From positions 1 to 50,192 of the forward strand of contig JAIOZM010000024.1 of NCBI GenBank assembly GCA_021740585.1: 50,192 nt of DNA, read 5' to 3'. The DNA comes from Bacteroidales bacterium (GTDB lineage Bacteria; Bacteroidota; Bacteroidia; Bacteroidales; GCA-2748055). The notes beneath the pieces are model-generated. The model did not search any database and was not told the origin of the DNA. It saw only the letters and a list, made by a program, of their open reading frames with translations. Position numbers and translations under genes: made by a program. Positions 42,061 to 50,192 of the stretch are shown here, in pieces. Each line of letters begins with the position of its first letter. The stretch's first letter is position 1.

Positions 42061-44370
42061 TTAGAATTTAAACTTATAAGTAATTGAAGGCACTATCCCA
42101 AACAGACTAAGCTTTACAGCTTCCGTTGTACCAATCCTTGTTTCACTTTCCCTGAAAGTAATCATATAAGCATTGTAGCGGTTGTAAAGGTTGTATATGG
42201 AAAAATCCCAGCCAGACTCATATTTTTTCCGTTTTTTTCCAGCTAACGACAAGCTTAAATCGAAACGGTGATAGGCCGGCATTCGGTAACCGTTTCGTTC
42301 GGTGTAGAAGGGTACCGGATTATTATCTAATATATATTTACCACTTGGGAAGGTTACGGCATTACCGGTGGCATACGTCCATACACCGGAGAGGCTGAGT
42401 CGTGGACTGATTTTGTATATTGAAACCAGGGAAAGATCATGGGTCTTATCATATTTCACCGGATACCATTCAAAACTACTGATCCCTTCAATCTTGTTTT
42501 CGGTTCTGGACAAGGTATAACTTATCCAGCCCGAAAATTTCCCGTACTTCTTCTTCACAAATAACTCAAGTCCGTAGCTTCGTCCTTTTCCCATAAGGAT
42601 CTGAGATTCTACATGTTCATTAAAAATAATATCTGCACCGTCTTCATAATCTGCTGTATTGCTCATGTTTTTATAATAGACTTCTACCGATGTTTCTATG
42701 CTATTATTATTGAAATTCCGGAAATACCCTGCTGAAATCAAATCGACAAATAAGGGTTTCAAATTATTGCTGCCCGGTATCCATACATCGGTGGGTGAGC
42801 CGGCTGTGGTGTTTGATAGTAAATGGATGTATTGTTCCAGACGGCTATAACTCAGTTTGACGGAACTTTGACTGCTATTCTGATATTTTAATGCCAAACG
42901 GGGGCCCAACCCAAAATATGGAAATGCGGCTTTTCCCGAACGGTAATAGACAGAATCAATCAGTTCGTTGGCTTCATTATATTCAAAAAAAGTACCCGGT
43001 CCCATTTGTGTAAATCCGGAAACCCTGATACCATAGTTTGCACTTAAAGAAGATGAAATTTTTTGTTCATTTTGAAAATATATCGCTCCTTCAAAGCCTT
43101 GCTTCTCTCTGCGAACGACCTCAAAATTTATAGTATCACCCGTTTTGAGTTCTCCGGGAAGAAACTTGTGATAAATGATATTAGCGCCAATTTTAAAGGT
43201 GTTTTCCGGATTAATATACCAGGTAGCATCCTCCGTTAAGCTTATATCTTCAATTCCTGATCGAAGTCGCAGACTATTCTGACCGAACATAAATCCATAA
43301 TCGTAATTGCTGTATATCAGCGAAGTATTCGAAAAAAGTCGTTCATTAAAGAGATGATTCCACCTAAGGGTTCCCGTTGTATTTCCCCAACCGGTTCCAA
43401 TATTGTCTCCCAATTCTAATACATCTTTGCCAAAATAACCTGAAAGATATATTCTATTATTATCATTAATGGTATAATTGAGCTTGGCATTCAGATCGTA
43501 GAAATAAAAATTTGTGTCGTCGCTTATAATATCACCGGGAAATAAAAGCCTGGCTACCAAATCTCCATACGTTCTTCTCCCCGAAATAATGAACGACATC
43601 TTGTCTTTAATAATCGGGCCTTCAAGACTTAATCGGGACGAAACCAGTCCTACACCTCCCGAACTGCTAAACTTTTTGCTGTTCCCGTTATTCATACTAA
43701 TGTCAAGCACTGAAGACGCCCTTCCTCCAAAGTTTGCAGGTATTGCACCCTTGTAAATCGTAACGTCATTTAAGGCGTCAGAATTGAAAACAGAAAAGAA
43801 TCCCAATAAATGAGAGGAGCTGTACACCGGGGCTTCATCGAGCAAAATAAGGTTCTGGCCCATGGATCCTCCGCGAACGTTAAAACCGGTGCTGCCTTCG
43901 GCAGAGTTGCTTATTCCGGGGAGTAACTGAATGGTTTTTAGTATGTCTTTTTCCCCAAAAAATACGGGAATGGTTTCAATGTCTATAAGGTTTAACTTTT
44001 CAACGCCAATCTGAGTTGAGCTAATATTTTTATCCGATCGTTCTGATGAAACCATAACCTCATCTAGAGTCTGAGGGGAAGGCGTGATTTCAATATTTTT
44101 AACCTGATTTTTAGAGAGGACGAGTTTATAATCCACTTTTTCATAGCCAATATAGCTGTAAGAAATGGTATATGATCCCTCAGGAAGGGTAAGGGAATAA
44201 AAGCCATAGCTATTGGTAATGGCACCTGTCATTAGCTCACTAACCAGCACAGATGCGCCAATGAGATATTCTCCTGTTTCTGCGTCAGTAACCTTACCGC
44301 TGAGGGTGTGGGTTTGCTGGGCGGGGGCGAGGAGGGGGAGGAGGGTTAGGAGGAAGAGGAGGTGTTTCAT
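42061..44370 (-). CDS. TonB-dependent outer-membrane receptor with N-terminal carboxypeptidase-like domain
   Basis: A 769-residue receptor. The signal peptide MKHLLFLLTLLPLLAPAQQ is followed by a CarboxypepD_reg-like domain (LSGKVTDAETGEYLIGASVL, residues ~21-105), a plug domain (ILKTIQLLPGISNSAEGSTG, then FNVRGGSMGQN) and a beta-barrel ending in the aromatic-terminated strand SITYKFKF. I start it at 44370: the frame is open to 44442, but those residues (HREMK and upstream) come from a repeat abutting this ATG. It imports a substrate across the outer membrane with the DUF4249-like lipoprotein. No SusC/SusD signature, so the substrate need not be a glycan. No RBS is evident apart from the repeat. 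Confidence 0.88.
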   Translation of the reverse strand: MKHLLFLLTLLPLLAPAQQTHTLSGKVTDAETGEYLIGASVLVSELMTGAITNSYGFYSLTLPEGSYTISYSYIGYEKVDYKLVLSKNQVKNIEITPSPQTLDEVMVSSERSDKNISSTQIGVEKLNLIDIETIPVFFGEKDILKTIQLLPGISNSAEGSTGFNVRGGSMGQNLILLDEAPVYSSSHLLGFFSVFNSDALNDVTIYKGAIPANFGGRASSVLDISMNNGNSKKFSSSGGVGLVSSRLSLEGPIIKDKMSFIISGRRTYGDLVARLLFPGDIISDDTNFYFYDLNAKLNYTINDNNRIYLSGYFGKDVLELGDNIGTGWGNTTGTLRWNHLFNERLFSNTSLIYSNYDYGFMFGQNSLRLRSGIEDISLTEDATWYINPENTFKIGANIIYHKFLPGELKTGDTINFEVVRREKQGFEGAIYFQNEQKISSSLSANYGIRVSGFTQMGPGTFFEYNEANELIDSVYYRSGKAAFPYFGLGPRLALKYQNSSQSSVKLSYSRLEQYIHLLSNTTAGSPTDVWIPGSNNLKPLFVDLISAGYFRNFNNNSIETSVEVYYKNMSNTADYEDGADIIFNEHVESQILMGKGRSYGLELFVKKKYGKFSGWISYTLSRTENKIEGISSFEWYPVKYDKTHDLSLVSIYKISPRLSLSGVWTYATGNAVTFPSGKYILDNNPVPFYTERNGYRMPAYHRFDLSLSLAGKKRKKYESGWDFSIYNLYNRYNAYMITFRESETRIGTTEAVKLSLFGIVPSITYKFKF

Positions 44371-44487
44371 TTCTCTGTGAACCTCTATGAGCCTCTGTGG
44401 CACTCTGTGTCTACTCCGTGTAACTCTGTGAAACAAATACAAGAATTACACAGAGGTCCACAGAGAATACACAGAGGTTCACAGAGG
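44371..44487. repeat. CACAGAG/CTCTGTG palindrome upstream of the TonB receptor
   Basis: CTCTGTG units (about five, 44373-44430) face CACAGAG units (about four, 44449-44485) around a short AT-rich loop near 44431-44447. The palindrome starts one base before the receptor's ATG, so the transcript leader is made of it. Confidence 0.75.
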
Positions 44488-44500
44488 GGGGAAGCTTAAT

Positions 44501-45661
44501 TTAAGTAGTAATTTTATAATCCAATATCGCCCCCAAACAACGCCCCGCCGTTTTCCCATCCCACAACTCCGGCCTTACCGGCTTACGAGCCTTCAGAAGG
44601 GCTTTTTGGTATTCTTCACGGATTCTGTTGATATTATTTCCTACGAGCACACTAGCTCCGCCATGCTCGATGAGGGTAACCGGCCTTTCGGTATTCCAGC
44701 GAAGTGTCAGACAGGGGGTGCCAAGAACGGTACATTCTTCCTGTAATCCGCCGCTGTCGGTAAGGATAATCTTTGTGTGCATATTAAGTTTGAGCATCTC
44801 CAGATAACCCAGGGGTTCGAGGGGAATAAGATTTTCATGCGACATTATTTCTTCCCATAGCCCGAAACTCTCAAGCATTTTTCGTGTTCTGGGGTGGACT
44901 GTCCAGAGCAATGGCATATCCCGGCATACTTCATCCAACATAAAACGTACAATAGGTTCCAATACTTCTTTTGAATCAACATTGGATGGGCGATGAAGGG
45001 TCATCAGGGCAAAGTTTTCGCTTTTTATCTCAAGTAATGATTTTGAGCCTCCACCAATACGGTTGTTTTTTATAATATCCTCAATTTTCAAAACAGAAGC
45101 TTTGACGCGATTCCTTTCGAGGGTATCGATCATTATGTTGCCGGTAAATACAATTTTATCATCTGCAAGGCCTTCTTTTCTCAAATTTTCTGAGGAGATA
45201 GTATCGGGTGTTAGCAATAAGTCAGATAAACGGTCGGCAACCAGGCGGTTAATTTCTTCGGGCATATCCATATCTCCTGAACGTAAGCCGGCTTCAATAT
45301 GGCAGCAAAGAACATGTTCTTTTTTTGCAGTGACCGAACAGGCAAGGATGGCGTTTACATCACCTACTACAACCACCCAGTCGGGCTTCTCCATTTTCAC
45401 GACTTTCTCAAAAGCTATCATTGTTTGTCCAACCTGTTCAGCATGTGATCCGGAGCCAATGCCCAGATTTATATCGGCTGCAGGAATTTCCAACTGTTCA
45501 AAAAAGGATCTCGACATCCTGTCGTCGTAATGCTGTCCGGTATGTACCAAAAGATGCTCAATACTATTGTTATTCAAGGCATTATAGTCGTCGATTGCTT
45601 TAATAAAAGGAGCGATTTTCATAAAGTTTGGGCGGGCACCTACTACGGAGATTATTTTCAT
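44501..45661 (-). CDS. wecB: Non-hydrolysing UDP-N-acetylglucosamine 2-epimerase
   Basis: A 386-residue GT-B-fold epimerase. Signature blocks are VVGARPNFMKIAPFIKAI at the start, VHTGQHYDDRMS (residues ~42-53), VVGDVNAILACSV, HIEAGLRSGDMDMPEE (a hallmark of the family) and ILTDSGGLQEECTVLGTPCL near residue 297. It converts UDP-GlcNAc to UDP-ManNAc, used in surface polysaccharides and enterobacterial-type common antigens. The usual partner dehydrogenase WecC is absent nearby. It is probably linked to surface-polymer metabolism but is separated from the main locus by about 8 kb of unrelated genes. Confidence 0.92.
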   Translation of the reverse strand: MKIISVVGARPNFMKIAPFIKAIDDYNALNNNSIEHLLVHTGQHYDDRMSRSFFEQLEIPAADINLGIGSGSHAEQVGQTMIAFEKVVKMEKPDWVVVVGDVNAILACSVTAKKEHVLCCHIEAGLRSGDMDMPEEINRLVADRLSDLLLTPDTISSENLRKEGLADDKIVFTGNIMIDTLERNRVKASVLKIEDIIKNNRIGGGSKSLLEIKSENFALMTLHRPSNVDSKEVLEPIVRFMLDEVCRDMPLLWTVHPRTRKMLESFGLWEEIMSHENLIPLEPLGYLEMLKLNMHTKIILTDSGGLQEECTVLGTPCLTLRWNTERPVTLIEHGGASVLVGNNINRIREEYQKALLKARKPVRPELWDGKTAGRCLGAILDYKITT

Positions 45662-45849
45662 TGCTAACTTATAAGGTTGAGTAAAAAATGGAGTTCTTTG
45701 TTTTTGTAGGCTAAAAATATTATTCGCACACGAAGGTAATCAAAATGAAATTGTTGTAGATTATTTTTAAGGTTTTTGCTGCAGGTAAAACTTAATCAAG
45801 AATTTTCTCGCCTCCTTCTCAATGTCAGAGCTTATCTGATGTTGAGTTT

Positions 45850-46114
45850 GAGATTGCTTCACCTCCTGCGTCGGCAATGACGGAACCCACTCGAGTGTAG
45901 AGGCTGTCCAAAAAGTCTCTGTGTAACTCTGTGTCAACTCTGTGTTATTCTCTAAATAATTGTTGCACAGAGGATCACAGAGGAAACACAGAGGGCCACA
46001 GAGAAAAATAAGATCAACTTTCAAATTAACTGCTACTTTTTGGACAGCCTCCCGCGCGACTAAAGCCGCGTCATTGCGAGGGAGTCCGAGGCACGAGGCG
46101 ACCGAAGCAATCTC
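45850..46114. repeat. Nested composite palindrome (copy A)
   Basis: Four nested inverted pairs: GAGATTGCTTC (45850-45860) with GAAGCAATCTC (46104-46114); GCAATGACG (45874-45882) with CGTCATTGC (46069-46077); AGGCTGTCCAAAAAG (45901-45915) with its exact complement at 46036-46050; and a core of CTCTGTG units facing CACAGAG units (45916-46005). Related sequence continues to about 46155. It fills the spacer between wecB and the OmpA-family gene, which holds no gene. Copy B lies at 48562-48847. Confidence 0.82.
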
Positions 46115-46239
46115 ATCTCAGATATGGCAGAGTTAAGAGGGCGACCCAAGAAATCTCATGAGCGACAGCGATTAATCTGTGGCCATTATTTTTTCCTCTT
46201 AATCCTCAGCAAAGCTGTCAGGGAGACTCAGATTATAAA

Positions 46240-48381
46240 CTACTTAACTATTATAAATTCAACCCTCCGATTCTGTTTCCGGTCTAATTCATAGGTGTTG
46301 GGGGCAATCGGCTTGGTTTCACCATAACCCCTATAGCTAACCCTGTGGCTTTCAATACCCCTGTTTATTAAATAATCGGCTAGAATTTTAGCTCGTTTCT
46401 GAGATAATGAAAGATTTCTGGAAGCATATCCCATATTGTCTGTATGGTAACCAACTTCAAGTTTTGCGGTTGGATATTTGTTATAAAATTTAACGATCTG
46501 ATCGAGCATTATATAGGCATTTGTTGAAAGCCTGTCGTAAAGATCAAAATAATTATCGGTAGAGGTATCGTATGTTCTTAGCAGGTTGAAGAGTTCTTTT
46601 TCTTCAGGATCAGTCAATACAAATACTTTGGCTTCAACAGATTTAAAATCGAGATTGCGAAGCTCCCTGAAGGCCGGATACAACGACATCAGTTTTAATT
46701 GTTGTTCAATGGTATAACTATAAATGTCATCTTGTTCATTATACCATTCTTTAACAAGGTACTTGTCGGGAAGCTTTCTAAAAACAGAACTATTGGAATT
46801 GAGTTGTACTTTAGAACTAATTAGTTCAAGGCAAAACACTGCGTCCTGAGTCAGTTTTTTTGGGGCAGAGTATTGCTCAGTAATTTCGGTTTCTTCAGAA
46901 TCTTCAACATTGGTATACTGAATATTTTGCCTGTCGGCATCGGCCAGAAAATATTCTTTTTCAAGTAAATTATTTACCACCCTTATTTTTTTACTAATGG
47001 ACGTTTTGCTTGCCTTTCCTGTCGAATCAGATCTGATATTAAGAAACAGACTTACATTATAATCTCCTTCTTCAGCAAATTTATGGTTTTGTGTTTCCCC
47101 GTGAGCATGGGTTCCGTCGTCAAAATTCCAGGTATATTGTTCAATGGTGTAACCGGGTAAATTGGATTTCACAGCAGAGAATTCAATCTCTTTATCCTTA
47201 ATTACAAGATCAGGGGAAGTGATATAAGCCTGCACCGGTTCGGTGATTTTCAATTGATAATCAAAAACTCTAAAAAATACCCTTCCTGTTACTCTTTCAA
47301 CCACATTCAATTCTGTGCCATACTCTCCCGGTCCGGGAAAGCAATGACTCACTTTACCCCCTGAGGCAATTTTCCCGTCGCCAAAGTTCCAGTTAAATTC
47401 GAGTCCTATGGTATCAACTTCAATAATACCCGGCTCTTTAAAAATATAGCAATAGTTAGGTTCGCGCTGATAATTAACATAGAAAAGCTGGGGATATTCT
47501 GTGAAAAAATGGTAAATATCGATTGATTTATCACGATTGGATGAAAAATATCCTGAATTCATCAGCGTATCTGAAATAAATCCGAAATCTTCAAATTCTG
47601 AGTTAATGGGAGGATTGAGAGCGACCGGATTTTTCCATGAACCATTCTCAAAACGCGAATAATAGATGTCCTTACCACCCAAACCACCGGGTCTGTCTGA
47701 TGAAAAGAAAAATTCGCCGGCAGGATTTATAAACGGATAGGCTTCATTTTTTTCTGAATTAATCACGGGTCCCATATTTACCGGCTCATCCCAATAGCCG
47801 TTTTTCCAAAGACTGTAATATAAATCTGAACCTCCAAAGCCATTCGGCATATCGGAAGCAAAGAACAACCTTTTTCCGTCGGGTGATAAACAGGGGGTTG
47901 AAATATTATACCATTCATTGTTATATCTGAATTCCTTGATATTGGTCCACTTGCCATTTACAAGAGAAGCAGAAAAAATACCCAGTTTATTCCAGGGAGA
48001 GGAAAGTTCGTTTATCTTTCCATCAACAAGACGATTTCGTGTAAAATAAATAGTGTCTCTACCAGCGTTAAAGCTTACCGGACCATCATTCATTCTGGTA
48101 GTGATTTCTTTAGAGAAAAGTTTGGCCTTGTGCCGGCCTATATTCCCCACAGTATCTGCTTTGTATATATTATACAATCCCCCGCTTTCAGGACTGGAAT
48201 AACTAAATATGCCTTTCTGCTTGTTAGTGGAAAATACCAGTCCATCGTTGTAAAACGAAGGAGAATATTCATTGTAATTTTTACTGCTGAATTTTGTTTT
48301 CTCTATGGTGTAGGTCTCTGTTTGACCCAATATGAGGACGGGAAGTAGTAAAATAATATTGAATAAAACTATTCTTTTCAT
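46240..48381 (-). CDS. OmpA-family protein with PD40 and PKD domains
   Basis: About 713 residues. The signal peptide MKRIVLFNIILLLPVLILGQ is followed by PD40-type beta-propeller repeats (SPDGKRLFFASDMPNGFGGS and INPAGEFFFSSDRPGGLGGK). One or two PKD-like domains come next (YTWNFDDGTHAHGE; also FNWNFGDGKIASGG), then a C-terminal OmpA domain that binds peptidoglycan (YHTDNMGYASRNLSLSQKRA, YRGYGETKPIAPN, NRRVEFIIVK). The start at 48381 is chosen because it begins the signal peptide; the frame is open to 48420. Next to PorP/SprF it forms a pair typical of Bacteroidota, where such proteins anchor the outer membrane or assist type IX secretion and gliding. Confidence 0.85.
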   Translation of the reverse strand: MKRIVLFNIILLLPVLILGQTETYTIEKTKFSSKNYNEYSPSFYNDGLVFSTNKQKGIFSYSSPESGGLYNIYKADTVGNIGRHKAKLFSKEITTRMNDGPVSFNAGRDTIYFTRNRLVDGKINELSSPWNKLGIFSASLVNGKWTNIKEFRYNNEWYNISTPCLSPDGKRLFFASDMPNGFGGSDLYYSLWKNGYWDEPVNMGPVINSEKNEAYPFINPAGEFFFSSDRPGGLGGKDIYYSRFENGSWKNPVALNPPINSEFEDFGFISDTLMNSGYFSSNRDKSIDIYHFFTEYPQLFYVNYQREPNYCYIFKEPGIIEVDTIGLEFNWNFGDGKIASGGKVSHCFPGPGEYGTELNVVERVTGRVFFRVFDYQLKITEPVQAYITSPDLVIKDKEIEFSAVKSNLPGYTIEQYTWNFDDGTHAHGETQNHKFAEEGDYNVSLFLNIRSDSTGKASKTSISKKIRVVNNLLEKEYFLADADRQNIQYTNVEDSEETEITEQYSAPKKLTQDAVFCLELISSKVQLNSNSSVFRKLPDKYLVKEWYNEQDDIYSYTIEQQLKLMSLYPAFRELRNLDFKSVEAKVFVLTDPEEKELFNLLRTYDTSTDNYFDLYDRLSTNAYIMLDQIVKFYNKYPTAKLEVGYHTDNMGYASRNLSLSQKRAKILADYLINRGIESHRVSYRGYGETKPIAPNTYELDRKQNRRVEFIIVK

Positions 48382-48561
48382 GATTGGAAATAGGCGGCAG
48401 GCATTTTGCCTGATGCGCAAAAGTAGTTAAAAGTTGGTAATTATGATGTTGGTGTTGGGAAAAAAGGCTGTCAGTTATTGGTTATGAGAGGATAAGATTA
48501 TAATACTGGTAGTATAGATTTTGTTTTTAGTATTTCGGTTGTTCTTTTTCGGAAAAAAGAA

Positions 48562-48847
48562 GAGATTGCTTCATCTCCTTCGTCGGCAATGACAGAACCT
48601 ACTTGAGTGTAGGAGAGAGTTCAAAAATTAACAATTTATTTTAAAGTTGATGAATTTTTCTCTGTGCTCCTCTGTGCTCCTCTGTGTTTCCTCTGTGAAC
48701 CTCTGTGTAATAAGTATTTAAAGAATTGCACAGAGTACCACAGAGTTTACACAGAGTACCACAGAGATTTTTTAGACAGTCTTGCTAAGCGCAAAGCCAC
48801 GTCATTGAGGGAGGGAGCCCAAGGCACGATGCGACCGATGCAATCTC
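48562..48847. repeat. Nested composite palindrome (copy B)
   Basis: GAGATTGCTTC (48562-48572) pairs with GATGCAATCTC (48837-48847, one mismatch). Inside lie GGCAATGACAG against CACGTCATTGAG, then CTCTGTG units (48660-48707) facing CACAGAG units (48729-48767). About 50 bases at the left side (for example CGTCGGCAATGAC) and 80 at the right (for example AAGGCACGATGCGACC) match copy A closely. The GGCTGTCC middle arm is degenerate here. The sequence to about 48880 still resembles copy A. The spacer has no gene. Confidence 0.8.
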
Positions 48848-48907
48848 ATCATCTGCAAGGCAGAGTTCCGAGCGTGACACTCAACAACTCAACCACACCA
48901 CCCGCCC

Positions 48908-49825
48908 CTAGAAGATCAGCGGATTAACAGCATCCACCTTATAACTAAAGGTATACCTGATCATTATCCCATGCGATCCGCCGCCATATTTGCTTAGTTC
49001 GCCAAGATTGAAATCGTAGGAATAAGCCAGTTTTAGCTGACTGTCGATATGAAACTGGAACAAGCCGGTTATTGATCTGCTGTTTCTATATGAGGCACCC
49101 AGCCAGAACCGGTCGTTATAATTAAAATAGGCGTTCAGGTCATAATTAACTTTCATCCCGGTTGGGTAACGGATAAGGGTTGAGGGCACAAAATGTATTT
49201 TCTTATTAAGTTCAAAGGCATAACCGGTTGTGAAAAGATAGGTATATAATGAGGGGTCTACCTTAAGACTATATTTATTTTTATCGAAGTTAAATTCATA
49301 ATTTAAAAACTTAGGGATAGAAAAGCCTGCAAAGTACTTATCCTTTGTATAATACATCCCGTAGCTGAAATTAGGAACTATATAATTTTTTGAATCTATA
49401 AGATATGATTCATCACCGGGATCAACGGCAATAAGTTGAGACCAGGCCGTGTTGGTTAAAACCATGCTTCCTCCCAGTCCGAAAGAGAGGATTCCGCCCT
49501 TAAGAAAAATCTTAAATGCATAGTTACTTACTAATTGAGTTTCCTTTGTAACCCCAATCTTGTCATTAATTAACATAAAACCTAAACCAACCCTGTTATT
49601 AAAGGCAGGGGCATCGACAGTAAGACTTAAAGTTTCGGGCGCACCGTTTATTCCGGCCCACTGCATTCTGTAAAAAGATCCAAAATTCAGAGCATTTCTT
49701 GCTCCGGCATAAGCGGGATTTATCAGTAGCGGATTTAAGACATACTGATCGGTAACCGGCACTATCTGACCGCTTAATTTAATGGGTAAGAAGAATAGTA
49801 TTAGTATATATATTTTCCAGTTCAT
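48908..49825 (-). CDS. PorP/SprF-family type IX secretion outer-membrane protein
   Basis: A 305-residue outer-membrane protein with signal peptide NWKIYILILFFLPIKLSGQ. The hallmark start of the mature protein is present (PVTDQYVLNPLLINPAYAGA), followed by SFYRMQWAGINGAPETLSLT and GLGFMLINDKIGVTKETQLV. Beta-strand-rich sequence runs to a terminal aromatic residue. PorP/SprF proteins associate with type IX secretion substrates and gliding adhesins. It precedes the OmpA/PD40 gene in transcription, with the composite palindrome between them. Confidence 0.9.
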   Translation of the reverse strand: MNWKIYILILFFLPIKLSGQIVPVTDQYVLNPLLINPAYAGARNALNFGSFYRMQWAGINGAPETLSLTVDAPAFNNRVGLGFMLINDKIGVTKETQLVSNYAFKIFLKGGILSFGLGGSMVLTNTAWSQLIAVDPGDESYLIDSKNYIVPNFSYGMYYTKDKYFAGFSIPKFLNYEFNFDKNKYSLKVDPSLYTYLFTTGYAFELNKKIHFVPSTLIRYPTGMKVNYDLNAYFNYNDRFWLGASYRNSRSITGLFQFHIDSQLKLAYSYDFNLGELSKYGGGSHGIMIRYTFSYKVDAVNPLIF

Positions 49826-49886
49826 TCTTTTATTTCTTAATAATTAGTGTTTTGCATGTAGGCTAAAATGCTTCTATTGTATATCA

Positions 49887-50165
49887 GGAATACCACGGAG
49901 ACACAGATAGCACAGAGAGGCACGGAGAGGCACGCAGAATTGTAATTTCAAATGATAGTATAAAAAAATCTTCATGGTATTCTTCTATTCAACCTTTCTC
50001 CATCCCTCTCAATTCTTTCCCCTTTCCCCTTTCCCCTTTCTCCGCGCAACTCCGTGCCCTCCGTGCCTCCGTGGTATTCTTTATTTAATCTTTCTTTTTC
50101 CTCCTTTTTTTCTTTCAACTTTTTCTGTGCCCCTCCGTGTCCTCTGTGCCTCCGTGGTATTCTTC
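49887..50165. repeat. CACGGAG-type inverted repeats upstream of the PorP/SprF gene
   Basis: GAATACCACGGAGACACAG (49887-49905) and GGCACGGAGAGGCACG face CTCCGTGCCTCCGTGGTATT near 50058-50080 and a second CTCTGTGCCTCCGTGGTATT near 50140-50160. Between them is pyrimidine-rich sequence with CCCCTTT triplets (50021-50040). No gene is seen in these 367 bases to the window edge; small frames here only translate the repeat. Confidence 0.7.
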
Positions 50166-50192
50166 CATTCAACCTTCCTCCGTCCCCCTCTT

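Noticed and set aside
45063-45530. Plus-strand frame of 155 codons
   Set aside because: Lies wholly antisense inside wecB, whose protein is clearly conserved.
45767-46024. Minus-strand frame of 85 codons
   Set aside because: Falls in the composite palindrome; peptides such as LCFLCDPLC are repeat translations.
48664-48927. Plus-strand frame of 87 codons
   Set aside because: Same reason as above, in the second composite palindrome.
49972-50172. Minus-strand frame of 66 codons
   Set aside because: Translates CACGGAG repeats and purine-rich low-complexity sequence.

Overview
This window looks like a low-GC member of the Bacteroidota, most likely an environmental relative of Bacteroidales/Marinilabiliales. 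The evidence is a PorP/SprF outer-membrane protein of the type IX secretion kind, an OmpA/PD40/PKD protein, a TonB receptor paired with a DUF4249-like lipoprotein, Wza/Wzc-type export genes, a lack of obvious Shine-Dalgarno sites and AT-rich spacers. No rRNA, tRNA or CRISPR array was seen. These taxonomic statements are inference.

Region 1 (about 1-36.6 kb) is one long leftward locus for a surface polysaccharide (capsule, exopolysaccharide or O-antigen). Read in the direction of transcription it begins with a membrane-bound nucleotide-sugar dehydratase (36.6 kb), a Wza-like export lipoprotein and a Wzc-like co-polymerase/tyrosine kinase. Next comes a dTDP-3-amino-3,6-dideoxyhexose module: two FdtA/WxcM-like cupins, a FemAB-like acyltransferase, two DegT-type aminotransferases and a frameshifted hexapeptide acetyltransferase. 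Then follow a methyltransferase, a Wzx flippase, seven glycosyltransferases (two GT2, five GT4), two pyruvyltransferase-like proteins, an asparagine-synthase-like protein, a nitroreductase, an EpsG/Wzy-like polymerase, a HisC-like aminotransferase with a HAD phosphatase and a TupA-like ATP-grasp enzyme, GDP-mannose 4,6-dehydratase with two more SDR enzymes, and two paralogous deacetylase-like proteins. At the left edge a PaaK/CapK-like gene is cut by a group II intron whose catalytic domains V and VI lie on the opposite strand. Most genes overlap or are a few bases apart, so they probably form one or a few operons in a Wzx/Wzy-dependent pathway.

Region 2 (36.6-39.4 kb) is a scrambled border. 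A four-helix-bundle gene is bracketed by inverted arrays of a GGTTCCGGGTT motif. A VOC-family fragment, a GNAT-like acetyltransferase and a metallo-beta-lactamase-fold hydrolase follow. The GGTTCCGGGTT motif has also landed in frame inside an aminotransferase gene at 27.3 kb, and half of a second four-helix-bundle gene lies at 25.6 kb.

Region 3 (39.4-50.2 kb) holds the only plus-strand gene, an exosortase/archaeosortase-like membrane protein bracketed by near-identical inverted repeats. It also holds the lipoprotein/TonB-receptor pair, wecB, the OmpA-family protein and PorP/SprF. Nearly every spacer here carries CACGGAG/CACAGAG repeats, mostly as inverted pairs. Two spacers carry a larger nested palindrome of about 270-290 bp. 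These repeats are not seen in region 1, so the polysaccharide locus and its right flank have different repeat histories.
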